Shown here in pieces: positions 42,418-52,072 of a stretch of 64,000 bases of DNA. A program made the position numbers and the translations under genes. The stretch is from contig NZ_QJSD01000003.1 in assembly GCF_003313245.1 (NCBI RefSeq), positions 62,001 through 126,000 of the forward strand, written 5' to 3'. This DNA comes from Primorskyibacter marinus. GTDB taxonomy: Bacteria > Pseudomonadota > Alphaproteobacteria > Rhodobacterales > Rhodobacteraceae. The notes under the pieces were generated by a model. The model was not told where the DNA came from, ran no database searches, and was given only the letters and a program-made list of their open reading frames with translations. Every line of letters begins with the position of its first letter. Within the stretch, counting starts at the first letter, position 1.

Positions 42418-44055
42418 TCAGGCAGGGGCATGGCGCATTTCCGGGGGGATGTCCGGCAGGCGCGGGGCGGCGTCCAGCAATTGCCGTGTATAGGGGTGCT
42501 GCGGCTTCGTGTAGACCTGTCCGGTCGGACCATCCTCGACGATCTTGCCTTGGCGCATGACCAGAACGCGGTCGGTGATCGTGCGGACCACGGACAGGTC
42601 GTGGCTGATGAACAGATAGCTGAGCCGATATTGTCGCGACAGATCGGCCATCAGATCGAGTATCTGCGCACGGACCCGGACATCCAGGGCCGAGACCGCC
42701 TCGTCGAAGATGATCAGTTCCGGCCGGATGATCAACGCGCGGGCGATTGCGAGACGCTGTCTCTGCCCGCCGGAAAAGGCGTGAATGTACTTATCTGCAT
42801 CGTCGGGCGACAGGCCCACGGCGGACAAAGCCTGGGCGATGCGGTCTTTTCGTTCGGCTGCGCCGGGTTGCTTTTCCAGCAGATGAAACGGTTCGGTGAT
42901 CAGCTTGCCGACCCTGTGGCGGGGGTTGAAACTGCCATAGGGGTCCTGAAAGACCACCTGCATCTTGCGGCGGACCTCTGGATTGGGCCGCCCGTGCGAG
43001 AAGACCGGCGCGCCGTCCAGCGCGATCTGCCCTTCCTGAACCGGTTCCAACCCGAGGATAGCGCGGGTGAGCGTGGACTTGCCGCAACCGCTTTCACCGA
43101 CAAGACCGATACGTTCCCCTGCCCGCAGGGTGAAGCTGACATTGTCGACGGCGCGAAACGTCTGGCGCGGGGCAAACGGAATGTGGCGCGGCAAAGGATA
43201 ATCGCGCGATACCGAGTGGACCTCTAGCAGCGGTCGGGCGGCGGATGGCTGCGGCGGCAGCGACGCGCGGTGGCCGGACGCTGCAAACAATTGCCGTGTA
43301 TAGGGGTGCTCCATCCGCGCAAAAAGCTGGCGTGTCGGTCCGGTTTCGACCACCTGGCCGTTCTGCATGACCGCAATCCGGTCTGCCATGTCGCTGACCA
43401 CGGCCAGATCATGGGTGATCATCAGCAGCGCCATGCCTTCCTCGCGCACGAGACTCTTCAGCAGGTCAAGGATCTGCGCCTGCGTCGTGACGTCCAGCGC
43501 GGTGGTCGGCTCGTCCGCGATCAGAAGTTTGGGGCGCAGGGCAATGGCCATTGCAATCACGACGCGCTGGCGCTGCCCGCCGGACAGTTCATGCGGATAG
43601 CGGCCAAGCGGAAAGCGGTCCTGCGGCAGGCCGACACGCGCCAGCACCTCTGCCGCGCGGCTCCGGGCGGCCCTGCGGTTAGCTGCCGAGTGGATCAGGA
43701 TTGTCTCGGCCACCTGATCGCCGATGGTCTGCACCGGGTTCAGCGCTGTCATCGGTTCCTGAAAAACCATGCCGATGTCATTGCCGCGAATCCGACACAT
43801 CTGCGCTTCGGTCCTGGACAGAAGGTCGGCACCATCCAGTCGAAGGGTGCCGGTCGCCCGCATCCGTCCGGGCAACAGCCCCATGACCGCTAGGGCGGTC
43901 ATCGACTTGCCTGATCCGCTTTCACCGGTGAGCGCCAAAATTTCCTTTCGCCGGAGGGTCAATGAAACGTCTTTCAGGATTGTCTTGCCAAAGAACGCCA
44001 CATTCACCCCATCAAGGATGAGCATAGGTGTCGCGGAAGACGCGGAACCGGTCAT
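42418..44055 (-). CDS. Peptide-type ABC importer, duplicated ATPase subunit
   Basis: A 545-residue protein with two complete ATPase domains, energising an oligopeptide/dipeptide-type importer. Domain 1: Walker A TGESGSGKS near residue 45, signature HELSGGQRQR, Walker B LLIADEPTTALD. Domain 2 (from about 277): VGESGCGKST, AFSGGQRQR and LIIFDEAVSALD. Each domain ends with the peptide-porter motif HPYTRQL. It overlaps the permease gene by four bases and is last of the transporter operon. Confidence 0.93.
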   Translation of the reverse strand: MTGSASSATPMLILDGVNVAFFGKTILKDVSLTLRRKEILALTGESGSGKSMTALAVMGLLPGRMRATGTLRLDGADLLSRTEAQMCRIRGNDIGMVFQEPMTALNPVQTIGDQVAETILIHSAANRRAARSRAAEVLARVGLPQDRFPLGRYPHELSGGQRQRVVIAMAIALRPKLLIADEPTTALDVTTQAQILDLLKSLVREEGMALLMITHDLAVVSDMADRIAVMQNGQVVETGPTRQLFARMEHPYTRQLFAASGHRASLPPQPSAARPLLEVHSVSRDYPLPRHIPFAPRQTFRAVDNVSFTLRAGERIGLVGESGCGKSTLTRAILGLEPVQEGQIALDGAPVFSHGRPNPEVRRKMQVVFQDPYGSFNPRHRVGKLITEPFHLLEKQPGAAERKDRIAQALSAVGLSPDDADKYIHAFSGGQRQRLAIARALIIRPELIIFDEAVSALDVRVRAQILDLMADLSRQYRLSYLFISHDLSVVRTITDRVLVMRQGKIVEDGPTGQVYTKPQHPYTRQLLDAAPRLPDIPPEMRHAPA

Positions 44056-44879
44056 GTCCGTGTGACCCGGATGCGCGGATCAAGCGCGTCGCGCAGCCCG
44101 TCACCCATCAGGTTCAGCCCCAGCACGGTCAGCACGATGGCAAGGCCGGGCACCAGCGCCAGATGCGGCGCAAAGCTGACCATGGTTTGCGCCTCTGCCA
44201 GCATCCGGCCCCAACTGGGCGTCGGCGGCTGCGCGCCAAGGCCCACATAGCTGAGGCCAGCCTCGGCAAGGATGCCAAGGCTGAACTGGATCGTCCCCTG
44301 CACGATCAGCAGGTTGGTGACGTTGGGCAGGATGTGTTCCACGCTGATGCGGGTCCGGGACTTGCCGCAGACGCGGGCGGCAAGGATGAATTCACGCTCC
44401 CACAAGCTAAGCGCGGCACCACGGGTCAGGCGGGCGAAGACGGGGATGTTGAAAATGCCGATGGCGATGATCGCGTTGATGGCCCCCGGCCCGGCAATGG
44501 CGGTGATCAGGATCGCGATGACAAGGCTGGGGAAGGCGAAGATCAGGTCATTGCCGCGCATGATGACCTCGTCCAGCCAGCCGCCTTTGCGCGCCGCTGC
44601 CGTCAATCCCAACGGGACACCCACGCCCATGCCGATCCCCACTGCGACAAGCGCCACGGCGATGGAGGTCCGCGCGCCGACCATGATCATCGAAAACACG
44701 TCCCGACCGAAATGATCCGTCCCCAGCCAGTAGGACGCGCCCGGTGGCTTCAGCTTTGCACCGATATTCAGGCTTTCGACATCAAAGGGCGTCCAGACGA
44801 ACGAAATCAGCGCCAGCGCCACGAAAAACAGGCTAAGCGTGGCGCCAAGCAGCAGGTTACGGCTGTACCATAGGGTCAT
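44052..44879 (-). CDS. Peptide-type ABC importer permease (DppC-like)
   Basis: A 275-residue inner-membrane permease: short cytosolic N-terminus, a first TM at about 8-28, the DppC hallmark YWLGTDHFGRDVFS near residue 52, then five further helices and the EAA loop region AARVCGKSRTRISVEHILPN, ending MGDGLRDALDPR. It forms half of the channel with the DppB-like protein. Genes overlap by four bases on both sides. Confidence 0.92.
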   Translation of the reverse strand: MTLWYSRNLLLGATLSLFFVALALISFVWTPFDVESLNIGAKLKPPGASYWLGTDHFGRDVFSMIMVGARTSIAVALVAVGIGMGVGVPLGLTAAARKGGWLDEVIMRGNDLIFAFPSLVIAILITAIAGPGAINAIIAIGIFNIPVFARLTRGAALSLWEREFILAARVCGKSRTRISVEHILPNVTNLLIVQGTIQFSLGILAEAGLSYVGLGAQPPTPSWGRMLAEAQTMVSFAPHLALVPGLAIVLTVLGLNLMGDGLRDALDPRIRVTRT

Positions 44880-45820
44880 GTCCGCGCCCTCAGCCGCGGA
44901 TCAACGGCGGCATAGGTCAGATCGACGGCAAAATTCACGACGATCACCGCAAAAACCAGCAACATGACGACGGATTCCACGACGATCAGATCGCGCTGGG
45001 TGATGGCCTGAAAAACCAGCCGCCCAAGGCCCGGCAGGAAGAACACCTGCTCGATGATGATGGCACCTGCCAGCAGGAAGGAAAATTGCAGCCCGATGAT
45101 GGTCAGGACCGGGATCAGGGCGTTGCGCAACCCGTGCCGCCAGATCGCCTGACGCGCGCTTAGCCCCTTTGCGCGGGCCGTGCGCATGAAATCCTCGCCC
45201 AGAATGTCCAGCAGCGCGGATCGCATCACCCGTGTCAGGATGGCGGCCTGTGGCAGCGCAAGTGCGATGGCAGGCAGGGTCAGCGCCTTGAGCGCCAAGA
45301 GCGGATCATCCCACCCCGGAAAGCCGCCTGCCGAAAACCAGCGCAGGTTGATGGCGAAGACCAGCACCAGCATCATCGCGAACCAGAAATTCGGGATGGC
45401 GACGCCCAGCTGCGTGGTCCCCATAACACCCATGTCGCCAGCACTGCCGCGACGAGCGGCGGCGAACAGCCCGGCGGGAAAGGCGATCAACGTCGAAAGC
45501 GCCAGCGCCATCAGCGACAATGGCATCGAGACCCAGAACCGGTCGGCAATCATCTGCGCTACCGGCGTCCTGTAGGTATAAGACATGCCAAAATCGCCCG
45601 AGATCATGCCCGACAGCCAAGCGAAATACCGTGCGTATCTTGGCACGTCCAGGCCAAGCTCGGTGCGCAGCGCCGCGACGGTATCGGGCTGGGCGTTCAG
45701 CCCCAGCATGAACGAGGCCGGATCGCCGGGGGCCACCTCGACAACCAGAAAGATCACCAGACTGGCGACCAGCAGCGAGATTACCAAAGATGTCAGGCGC
45801 TTGAGAAGGTAGGTCAGCAT
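44876..45820 (-). CDS. Peptide-type ABC importer permease (DppB-like)
   Basis: A 314-residue inner-membrane permease beginning MLTYLLKRLTSLVISLLV, with PGDPASFMLG, FGMSYTYRTPV and the EAA loop RTARAKGLSARQAIWRHGLRN in two parts, and a C-terminus DLTYAAVDPRLR, all typical of DppB. It pairs with the DppC-like protein. 141 bases separate it from the binding-protein gene; that gap shows no gene. Confidence 0.92.
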   Translation of the reverse strand: MLTYLLKRLTSLVISLLVASLVIFLVVEVAPGDPASFMLGLNAQPDTVAALRTELGLDVPRYARYFAWLSGMISGDFGMSYTYRTPVAQMIADRFWVSMPLSLMALALSTLIAFPAGLFAAARRGSAGDMGVMGTTQLGVAIPNFWFAMMLVLVFAINLRWFSAGGFPGWDDPLLALKALTLPAIALALPQAAILTRVMRSALLDILGEDFMRTARAKGLSARQAIWRHGLRNALIPVLTIIGLQFSFLLAGAIIIEQVFFLPGLGRLVFQAITQRDLIVVESVVMLLVFAVIVVNFAVDLTYAAVDPRLRART

Positions 45821-45961
45821 CGTGTCATGCGACGCCGGACCGAAGCGCCACGAGATTTTTCAGCGCGGTGGATGGATCAGGTTGCGCTGAATTTGCGAAC
45901 AGGCCGCATCCGCGCGCAACTACACGCGAATGGGCGAAGTATCGGGTGGAAACCATGCGGG

Positions 45962-47440
45962 TCATTCCGTCCAGCGCACCCCGGTCAGGTCTGTGGCTTG
46001 CGTCGGCTGGTTCTCCCACAGCCCGTCGATCTTGGCATTGGCGATGGTGGGAAAAGCCAGTTGGAACAGGTAGCCGTTGACGTGATCTTCGGCAATCATG
46101 CGCTGTGCGTCTTTCAGCAGGGCAGAGCGGGCATCCGGATCTGTTTCGGCGTTGAGCGTCTCCATGATCGTCACGAAGTCCGGCTTGCCGTATTGGAAAT
46201 AATAGTCGGGCCGGGCATAGATGCCGATATCCATCGGCTCGGTATGGCTGACGATGCTCAGTCCGAAATTCTTGCCGCGAAAGACCTCTTCCAGCCATTG
46301 TGCCCATTCCAGATTGGTAATCTCGGTCTGGATGCCGACCTCGCGCAATTGCGCCGCGATGATCTCGCCGCCGCGCCGCGCATAAGAGGGCGGGGGCAGT
46401 TTCAGCGTTGTGGTGAAGCCATCGGCCAGTCCGGCCTCTGCCAGAAGTTGCCGGGATTTTTCGGGGTCAAAATTCGACAGATCAATCAGATCGACATAAT
46501 TCGGATTGTGCGGTGCAAAATGCGTGCCAATGGGCGTGCCAAGGCCAAACATCGCGCCGTCGATGATCGCCTGACGGTCGATGGCATGGGCCACGGCTTT
46601 GCGCACCAGCGGATTGTCGAAGGGCGGTTGCTTGTTGTTCATCGCCAGAATGGTTTCGCCCTCGGTGGACCCGACGATGACCTGAAACCGCGGATCAGCT
46701 TCGAATTGCGGCAGGTTTTCGGGCGCAGGGAAGCCGACGAAAGCGTCCACATCCTCGGCCATGACGCTGGCAAAGGCCGCTGTCGGGTCCGAGATGAAGC
46801 GGAACGTGGCCGTTTCCAGCGCAGGCGCGTCACCCCAGTAGGCAGAGTTGCGTTCCATCTCGATCCGGTCGCCTTGCACCCAGTTGACGAATTTGAAGGC
46901 ACCAGTGCCGATGGGACGGGATTTGATGTCGTCGATGCTTTCGGGTGCCACCATCACCGCGTCGCCCCATGCGAGGTTGAACAAAAGCGCGCCGGTGGGT
47001 TGGCTGAGCGTGACGCGCACGGTCAGCGGATCCACGACCTCGACCGTATCCATCGACTCGAACAGGGCTTTTTGTGCGTTGGTGCTGTCCTCGGCGCGGG
47101 CGCGATCAAGGCTGAACTTGACGTCGCTCGCCTCGAACTCTGTGCCGTCGTGAAAGGTCACGCCCTCTTGCAGATGGAAGGTGTAGGTCAGCCCGTTTTC
47201 GGAAATCTCCCAGTCTTTGGCCAAACCGGGAATGACGGCCCCATCTGCGTCGAACCGTGTCAGCCCTTCGAAGACGTTGGAGTACAGAACCGAGTCGATG
47301 GCACCCGCCGCCGCACTGGTCGGATCAAGATGCGGAGGCTCCAATTGCATGGCAACGGTGATGTCGGTCTGGGCCGCATGGGCCGCCGCGCCCGCACAGA
47401 TTGAAATGGCCGCAAAGGCCCCGAGGTTCAGTCGCTTCAT
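45962..47440 (-). CDS. Peptide-type ABC importer substrate-binding protein (SBP_bac_5)
   Basis: A 492-residue periplasmic binding protein: signal peptide 1-22 (AAHAA), DITVAMQLEPPHLDPTSAA, SNVFEGLTRFDADGAVIPGLAKDWEISENGLTYTF (in parts) and FHDGTEFEASDVKFSLDRA, the family 5 signature, then KAVAHAIDRQAIIDG. It delivers peptides or other compounds (family 5 also includes glutathione, nickel and opine binders) to the permeases. First gene of the leftward operon. Confidence 0.92.
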   Translation of the reverse strand: MKRLNLGAFAAISICAGAAAHAAQTDITVAMQLEPPHLDPTSAAAGAIDSVLYSNVFEGLTRFDADGAVIPGLAKDWEISENGLTYTFHLQEGVTFHDGTEFEASDVKFSLDRARAEDSTNAQKALFESMDTVEVVDPLTVRVTLSQPTGALLFNLAWGDAVMVAPESIDDIKSRPIGTGAFKFVNWVQGDRIEMERNSAYWGDAPALETATFRFISDPTAAFASVMAEDVDAFVGFPAPENLPQFEADPRFQVIVGSTEGETILAMNNKQPPFDNPLVRKAVAHAIDRQAIIDGAMFGLGTPIGTHFAPHNPNYVDLIDLSNFDPEKSRQLLAEAGLADGFTTTLKLPPPSYARRGGEIIAAQLREVGIQTEITNLEWAQWLEEVFRGKNFGLSIVSHTEPMDIGIYARPDYYFQYGKPDFVTIMETLNAETDPDARSALLKDAQRMIAEDHVNGYLFQLAFPTIANAKIDGLWENQPTQATDLTGVRWTE

Positions 47441-47520
47441 CGTCGTTCACTCCGCTGTCTTGGGCCGTAAGATCCTCTGTCAGCAGTAAGTGTTGACGCG
47501 AATCGCAGCATGATCAAGCG

Positions 47521-47581
47521 GATGCTGCATTTGTGCAGTAGCAAGATGGTGCAGGATTTGCTATTTCGCACATGCAGCATC
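47521..47581. promoter_or_regulatory. Long-armed inverted repeat in the panB leader
   Basis: GATGCTGCAT (47521-47530) and ATGCAGCATC (47572-47581) are perfect inverted copies; adding GTGC/GCAC extends the arms to about 14 bases with two unpaired T residues. They enclose 41 bases and end 19 bases before panB. It could be an operator pair or a leader stem that masks the ribosome site. Confidence 0.4.
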
Positions 47582-47600
47582 TCAGGCGGAGGAAACCAGG

Positions 47601-48440
47601 ATGAGCGCTACAGCAGCCAAGAAAAGACCGTTGCCCGTTGATATCCGGGCACGCAAGGGCGGCGTACCACTGGTCAGCCTGACCGCCTACACCACCCCGA
47701 TGGCGCAGGTCATGGACGCGCATTGCGACTTTGTTCTGGTGGGGGACAGCGTCGGTATGGTGCTGCACGGGCTGCCCTCGACACTGGGCGTGACGATGGA
47801 GATGATGATCCTGCACGGGCAGGCGGTGGAGCGCGGATTGGAACGGGCGATGATGGTGATCGACATGCCGTTCGGATCCTATGAGGAAGGCCCGGCACAG
47901 GCATTCCGCAACGCCGCGCGCCTGATGGCCGAAACCGGCGCAGGCGCAGTGAAGCTGGAAGGCGGGCAGGCCATGGCCGACACCATCGGCTTTCTTGTTA
48001 CGCGCGGGATTCCGGTGATGGCGCATATCGGGCTGACCCCGCAATCGGTGAACACGCTGGGCGGTTACCGTGTGCAGGGGCGCGACACGGAAGGCGAGGC
48101 AGTGGTGGCGGATGCGCGTGCCGTGGCGGATGCCGGTGCCTTCGCGGTCGTGCTGGAAAAGGTGCCGCAGGGGCTGGCGGACCGGATCACGGCGGATATT
48201 CCGATCCCGACGATTGGCATCGGGGCATCGGCGGGCTGTGACGGGCAGATCCTTGTCGTCGATGACATGCTGGGGCTGTTCACGGCCTTCAAGGCGAAAT
48301 TCGTGAAACGCTATGCCGCGCTGGGCGAGGATGCAGAGGCCGCCGTTGCCGCCTATGCCGAAGAGGTCCGCGCACGGGACTTTCCCGCGCCCGAGCATGT
48401 GTTCGCCGACACGACGCCCGTGAAGGCACGCCATTCATGA
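47601..48440 (+). CDS. panB: 3-methyl-2-oxobutanoate hydroxymethyltransferase
   Basis: A 279-residue enzyme for the first committed step of pantothenate synthesis. Motifs: [73 protein letters not shown] and [21 protein letters not shown] (in parts). GGCGGAGGAAACCAGG precedes the ATG. The stop overlaps the panC start by four bases. Confidence 0.96.
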   Translation: MSATAAKKRPLPVDIRARKGGVPLVSLTAYTTPMAQVMDAHCDFVLVGDSVGMVLHGLPSTLGVTMEMMILHGQAVERGLERAMMVIDMPFGSYEEGPAQAFRNAARLMAETGAGAVKLEGGQAMADTIGFLVTRGIPVMAHIGLTPQSVNTLGGYRVQGRDTEGEAVVADARAVADAGAFAVVLEKVPQGLADRITADIPIPTIGIGASAGCDGQILVVDDMLGLFTAFKAKFVKRYAALGEDAEAAVAAYAEEVRARDFPAPEHVFADTTPVKARHS

Positions 48441-49297
48441 GCGGCGTGCCGATTCTTCGCAGCCGCACGGATTTGCAGAAGGCGGTGCGAGGCTGGAAGG
48501 CAGCCGGAGAGGTTGTCGGGGTGGTGCCGACCATGGGGGCGTTGCATCAGGGGCATCTCAGCCTTGTCCGCGCGGCAAAGGAAGTGTGCGACCGGGTCGT
48601 GGTGACTCTGTTCGTCAATCCCAAGCAGTTCAACAACCCCGAGGATCTGGAGAATTACCCCCGTACTGAAGCGGGTGATGCGGCGAAGCTGGCCCCCTTC
48701 AAGGTGGACGTGTTGTACGTTCCTGATGGCGGGCAGATGTATCCGGATGGTTTTGCCACCACCGTATCGGTCGAAGGGCTGACGAATGTGCTGTGCGGGG
48801 CGCATCGGCCCGGACATTTCGACGGTGTGGCAACAGTCGTGACCAAGCTGTTTTTGCAATCCGGCGCCGACAAGGCGTTTTTCGGGGAAAAGGATTACCA
48901 GCAATTGCAGGTCGTCACACGTCTGGCGCGCGATCTGGATATTCCGGTCGAGGTTGTGGGCTGCCCCACGATCCGCGAGGAGGACGGGTTGGCCATGTCG
49001 TCGCGCAACCTGTTGCTGTCCGACCGCGCGCGCATCCCTGCACCGGTGCTGCACGAGGTCATGCAGGATGTGGCCAAAGGCTTGTCGCGGGGCAAGGCCT
49101 TCGGTGAGTTGAAAGCCGCCGCAGAAGCCCGCATTCTGAGCGCAGGATTTACCAAAGTGGACTACTTCGATCTGCGCGCCTGTGACGATCTTTCGGTTCT
49201 GGATGCCCCGGACCGTCCGGCACGTCTGCTGGCGGCGGCGTGGCTGGCCGGCGTTCGGTTGATCGACAATATTGCGGTTCCGGCACTTCTGGACTGA
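48437..49297 (+). CDS. panC: Pantothenate synthetase
   Basis: A 286-residue ATP-dependent ligase joining pantoate and beta-alanine. It has [20 protein letters not shown] with the HxGH nucleotide motif, [22 protein letters not shown] in parts, [13 protein letters not shown] and [11 protein letters not shown] (KMSKS-like). It is translationally coupled to panB. A dispersed repeat begins 20 bases after its stop. Confidence 0.96.
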   Translation: MSGVPILRSRTDLQKAVRGWKAAGEVVGVVPTMGALHQGHLSLVRAAKEVCDRVVVTLFVNPKQFNNPEDLENYPRTEAGDAAKLAPFKVDVLYVPDGGQMYPDGFATTVSVEGLTNVLCGAHRPGHFDGVATVVTKLFLQSGADKAFFGEKDYQQLQVVTRLARDLDIPVEVVGCPTIREEDGLAMSSRNLLLSDRARIPAPVLHEVMQDVAKGLSRGKAFGELKAAAEARILSAGFTKVDYFDLRACDDLSVLDAPDRPARLLAAAWLAGVRLIDNIAVPALLD

Positions 49298-49317
49298 CGG
49301 CAAGTGTGGAAAGTCCG

Positions 49318-49371
49318 GGAGCGAGGGGCCAGCCCCTCGCGCACCCCGGAGTATTTTTGCCAAGAAGAAGG
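49318..49371 (+). repeat. 54-base dispersed hairpin repeat, copy 4
   Basis: GCGAGGGG-CCAG-CCCCTCGC hairpin, tail CACCCCGGAGTATTTTTGCC and AAGAAGAAGG end. It lies between the convergent panC and M20 deacetylase genes, a position suited to a transcription end signal. Confidence 0.85.
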
Positions 49372-49425
49372 GCAGGGCGCGGGCCCTCTGTCAGGTTGCC
49401 TGGTTTGGTCGTGGCGGCGGCGGGG

Positions 49426-50727
49426 TCAGGGCACCAGCAGGGTTCGGAGGCTATGGGCCATCACCTTGGCGCTGTCGATCATGTCATCGACGCCGATCCA
49501 TTCGTCAGGTTTATGGGCGAGTTCCAGCACGCCGGGGCCATATGCTATGCAGTTTTTCAGCTTGCCGATCCGGTCGATATGCTTCTGGTCATAGCTGCCG
49601 GGTGAGGCGACATAGGTCGGGTCTTTGCCCATCACCGTGCGGATCGCGGCCTCGACCGTGGTGACGACGGGTGCCGCACGGTTGGTCATGGACGGGATCA
49701 CGCGGTTGATCTCGCGTAGGGCGTAATCAAAGTCCGGGCGCGTGGCTTTCAGCCCTTCAAGAAGGTCGGTGATTTCTGCCTGGACGGAGTCTGCGTTCTC
49801 CTCGATCAGAAAGCGGCGGTCGATCACGATGCGGCAACTGTCCGGGACACAATGAGCGGGCAAGCCGGTGTAATCGGACGATTGTTCGGGTTGCCCGCCA
49901 TGGATCGAATTGATGTTCATGGTCGATTGTCTGGCACCATCCGGAACCACGGGCATATCAGTGTATCGCGCGGCCATGGCAGGGAAAAGCGTCTCCTCAA
50001 ACGCATCAAGGATCGCCCCCATGTGTCGGATCGCACAATCGCCGAGAAAAGGCATGGAGCCATGCGCGATCTCGCCCTTGGTCTCGATTTCGGCCCACCA
50101 GCCGCCGCGATGCCCCAAACAGATCCGATCCTTGTTGAGCGGTTCGGGGATGATAACGTGCTGCACACGCGACGGGTCGAAAAAACCCTGTTCGGCGAGA
50201 TAGGCCACGCCGCCGTAACCGCCGGATTCTTCGTCCGCCGTGCCCGAAATTTCGATGGCACCGGCGAAATCGGGGCATTCGGCAAGAAATGCCTCTGCCG
50301 CGATGATGGACGTGGCGAGGCCGCCCTTCATGTCGCAGGCCCCGCGACCGTAGATGCGCCCGTCGCGCAGTTCGCCGCCGAACGGATCGCAGGTCCAGCC
50401 CTGGCCGACCTCGACCACATCGGTGTGGCTGTTGAAATGCACGCAATCCCCGGCGCGCGCGCCTTCGCGACGGGCCACGATGTTCCAGCGTGGAAAGTGG
50501 TCGCTGTCTCCGGGTGCGCCGGTCGCGCGGATCAGTTGCGTTTCAAATCCCGAAGCCTTGAGGCGACGGTCCAGGTAGTCACAGATTGCGGCATAGTTCT
50601 CGCCCGGCGGATTCAGCGTGGGAATGCGGATCAGATCCTGAGCAAGCGCGATCAACGCGTCCCGCATGCCGTCGATCCGGTCAGAAAGGTGCACGCCCAG
50701 AACAATGTCAGTGCTGGTATCCGCCAT
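49426..50727 (-). CDS. M20 family deacetylase (ArgE/DapE type)
   Basis: A 433-residue zinc amidohydrolase: IRIPTLNPPGENY, VHFNSHTDVVEVG (metal His/Asp), GRGACDMKGGLATSI, GTADEESGGYGGV (catalytic Glu) and SPGSYDQKHIDRIGK near the end. This is the acetylornithine deacetylase/succinyl-diaminopimelate desuccinylase group; which substrate is used is not clear. The ATG at 50727 (MADTSTDIVL) follows GGGAGGCATTTC; the frame stays open upstream through a palindromic repeat but that part is not coding. Confidence 0.88.
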   Translation of the reverse strand: MADTSTDIVLGVHLSDRIDGMRDALIALAQDLIRIPTLNPPGENYAAICDYLDRRLKASGFETQLIRATGAPGDSDHFPRWNIVARREGARAGDCVHFNSHTDVVEVGQGWTCDPFGGELRDGRIYGRGACDMKGGLATSIIAAEAFLAECPDFAGAIEISGTADEESGGYGGVAYLAEQGFFDPSRVQHVIIPEPLNKDRICLGHRGGWWAEIETKGEIAHGSMPFLGDCAIRHMGAILDAFEETLFPAMAARYTDMPVVPDGARQSTMNINSIHGGQPEQSSDYTGLPAHCVPDSCRIVIDRRFLIEENADSVQAEITDLLEGLKATRPDFDYALREINRVIPSMTNRAAPVVTTVEAAIRTVMGKDPTYVASPGSYDQKHIDRIGKLKNCIAYGPGVLELAHKPDEWIGVDDMIDSAKVMAHSLRTLLVP

Positions 50728-51031
50728 GAAATGCCTCCCGAACGGTGGGGTGTGATGTCCAGTGTCTCTGCCTTTCGTGCAAGGTTCAAGAGGGGCATGT
50801 CTGGGAGTTGTTTGCCGGATGGGTTTGCGTTGACAGCTTGCGGTTCGCCATCGCCCCGGACTTGATCCGGGGCCTTGCGGACGGCCCTTGGAGTGTCGCG
50901 ATCGAGCTTCAAGACGAACCTCGTTGGGTCGTCTTATAGGCCGAATAACGCGGGTGGAGGGACGTGCAAAACCAGGGGCGTTGGGCATTGTTGCAGCACG
51001 ACAGGGTTGCTTGACAGCAATGGTGCTGGAG
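50728..51031. other. Gap with a palindromic repeat and no gene
   Basis: About 300 bases between the M20 gene start and the DUF2125 stop. It holds the palindrome at 50853-50873. The rest is AT-richer around 50930-51030 with no recognisable frame. The promoter of the M20 gene is expected near 50730-50800. Confidence 0.4.
50853..50873. repeat. Single GCCCCGGA palindrome (dispersed repeat)
   Basis: GCCCCGGA-CTTGA-TCCGGGGC, perfect eight-base arms, followed by CTTGC. Same family as 7176-7239 and 16037-16138. Confidence 0.75.
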
Positions 51032-52006
51032 CTAAGGAAGCCTTGGAGCCGAACCGAGGGGGATCATTCCGAGCCAGGTTCGCCCGCGCTTGAAATCAAG
51101 CGTAAGATCCAATGTATTTTTATTGCCCGAAAGGTTGGAGGCCAGATCCAAAGCCTGTTCCAGCATTCCGGCAACCCCCTGCGGTAGAGTTCCCGATATC
51201 GACGAAAGGCGCATCATCTCGCGCCAGTTGACGGCGCGCACCGTCATCTGGCCATCAAGGTGGCCCGATGCGGTGACGTCGGCCGCGCCTGCCAGTTTCA
51301 GCTCCAGCCCACCCCAGATCGCCTCGGCAAGACGCAGGTCCAGACGGGTGGGGCGAGGCGGGCTGGCTTCAAGCGTCGTCAGGCCCAGCGGAGCGTTCAA
51401 CGCAACGGTCAGGTCTGCACGCAGCGCCGACAGGCTGTCGGGTAGGGGCAGGTCTGCGGGAAGCGGGCCGCCGGGGGCATAGCCCGTTGCCGAGGCGGTG
51501 ATCCGGTAAAGCTCGGGGCCTGTATCTGCCAGTGCGATGTTCAGCGCGGCCATGGCCGCCGCACCTTGGTCGGAAGTGAGGTTCAGCACCTCTGCCTCGA
51601 AATTGGCACGGGACAGGCTTTGTGCCGCGTCGCCCTCCAGAATGACGCTGGCGCGCATTCTGTCGCTGTCTATGGTCCAGTCGGTTCCCGAGAGCGTGAG
51701 CGTCTGGCTGTGCGGCCAGACCAGGATGGCATGGTCGGGTTTGTAGCTGAGCATCAGGACCTGAAACAGGGGCGCGCGCCAGACCGTGCCGTTTTCGGGA
51801 TTGGCCAGCGTGAGCCCGGTAAAGGTGGCATCCAGCCGGTTGGGGAAGCCGCGGACCTGAAGGCTTTGATACTCGGCGGCCCAGCCATCGGCGCGGCGGG
51901 CTTCAAACCAGCCTTCCAGCGCGGCCTTGTGTTTATGGGCGGCGTAGAACCACCATCCCGACCATGCCAGCCCGGCAACGAGCACCGCGATCACCAAGCG
52001 TTTCAT
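51032..52006 (-). CDS. DUF2125 domain protein
   Basis: A 324-residue protein with an N-terminal signal/anchor (MKRLVIAVLVAGLAWSGWWF) and then a long beta-rich periplasmic region: YQSLQVRGFPNRLDATFTGL near residue 50 (RGFPNR is a DUF2125 hallmark) and TLLSG-like strands after it. Function unknown; the repeating beta-strand pattern recalls AsmA/lipid-transfer proteins (inference). ATG at 52006 is chosen since AAGGGG lies six bases before it. It is divergent from the ChaC gene. Confidence 0.85.
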   Translation of the reverse strand: MKRLVIAVLVAGLAWSGWWFYAAHKHKAALEGWFEARRADGWAAEYQSLQVRGFPNRLDATFTGLTLANPENGTVWRAPLFQVLMLSYKPDHAILVWPHSQTLTLSGTDWTIDSDRMRASVILEGDAAQSLSRANFEAEVLNLTSDQGAAAMAALNIALADTGPELYRITASATGYAPGGPLPADLPLPDSLSALRADLTVALNAPLGLTTLEASPPRPTRLDLRLAEAIWGGLELKLAGAADVTASGHLDGQMTVRAVNWREMMRLSSISGTLPQGVAGMLEQALDLASNLSGNKNTLDLTLDFKRGRTWLGMIPLGSAPRLP

Positions 52007-52072
52007 TGCCATCCCCTTTTCAGCCCGTCCGGAATGGTGTTTACAGCCGTTATGCCACAAGGACCAGATGAC

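Noticed and set aside
45825-46307. Leftward frame between the permease and binding-protein genes suggesting a frameshift
   Set aside because: It overlaps the C-terminus of the binding protein in another frame; the binding protein itself ends normally, so no frameshift is needed.
49426-50988. Longer N-terminus (520 residues) for the M20 deacetylase
   Set aside because: The extra 87 residues run through the palindromic repeat and are Arg/Pro-rich; a good ribosome site and normal family start lie at 50727.
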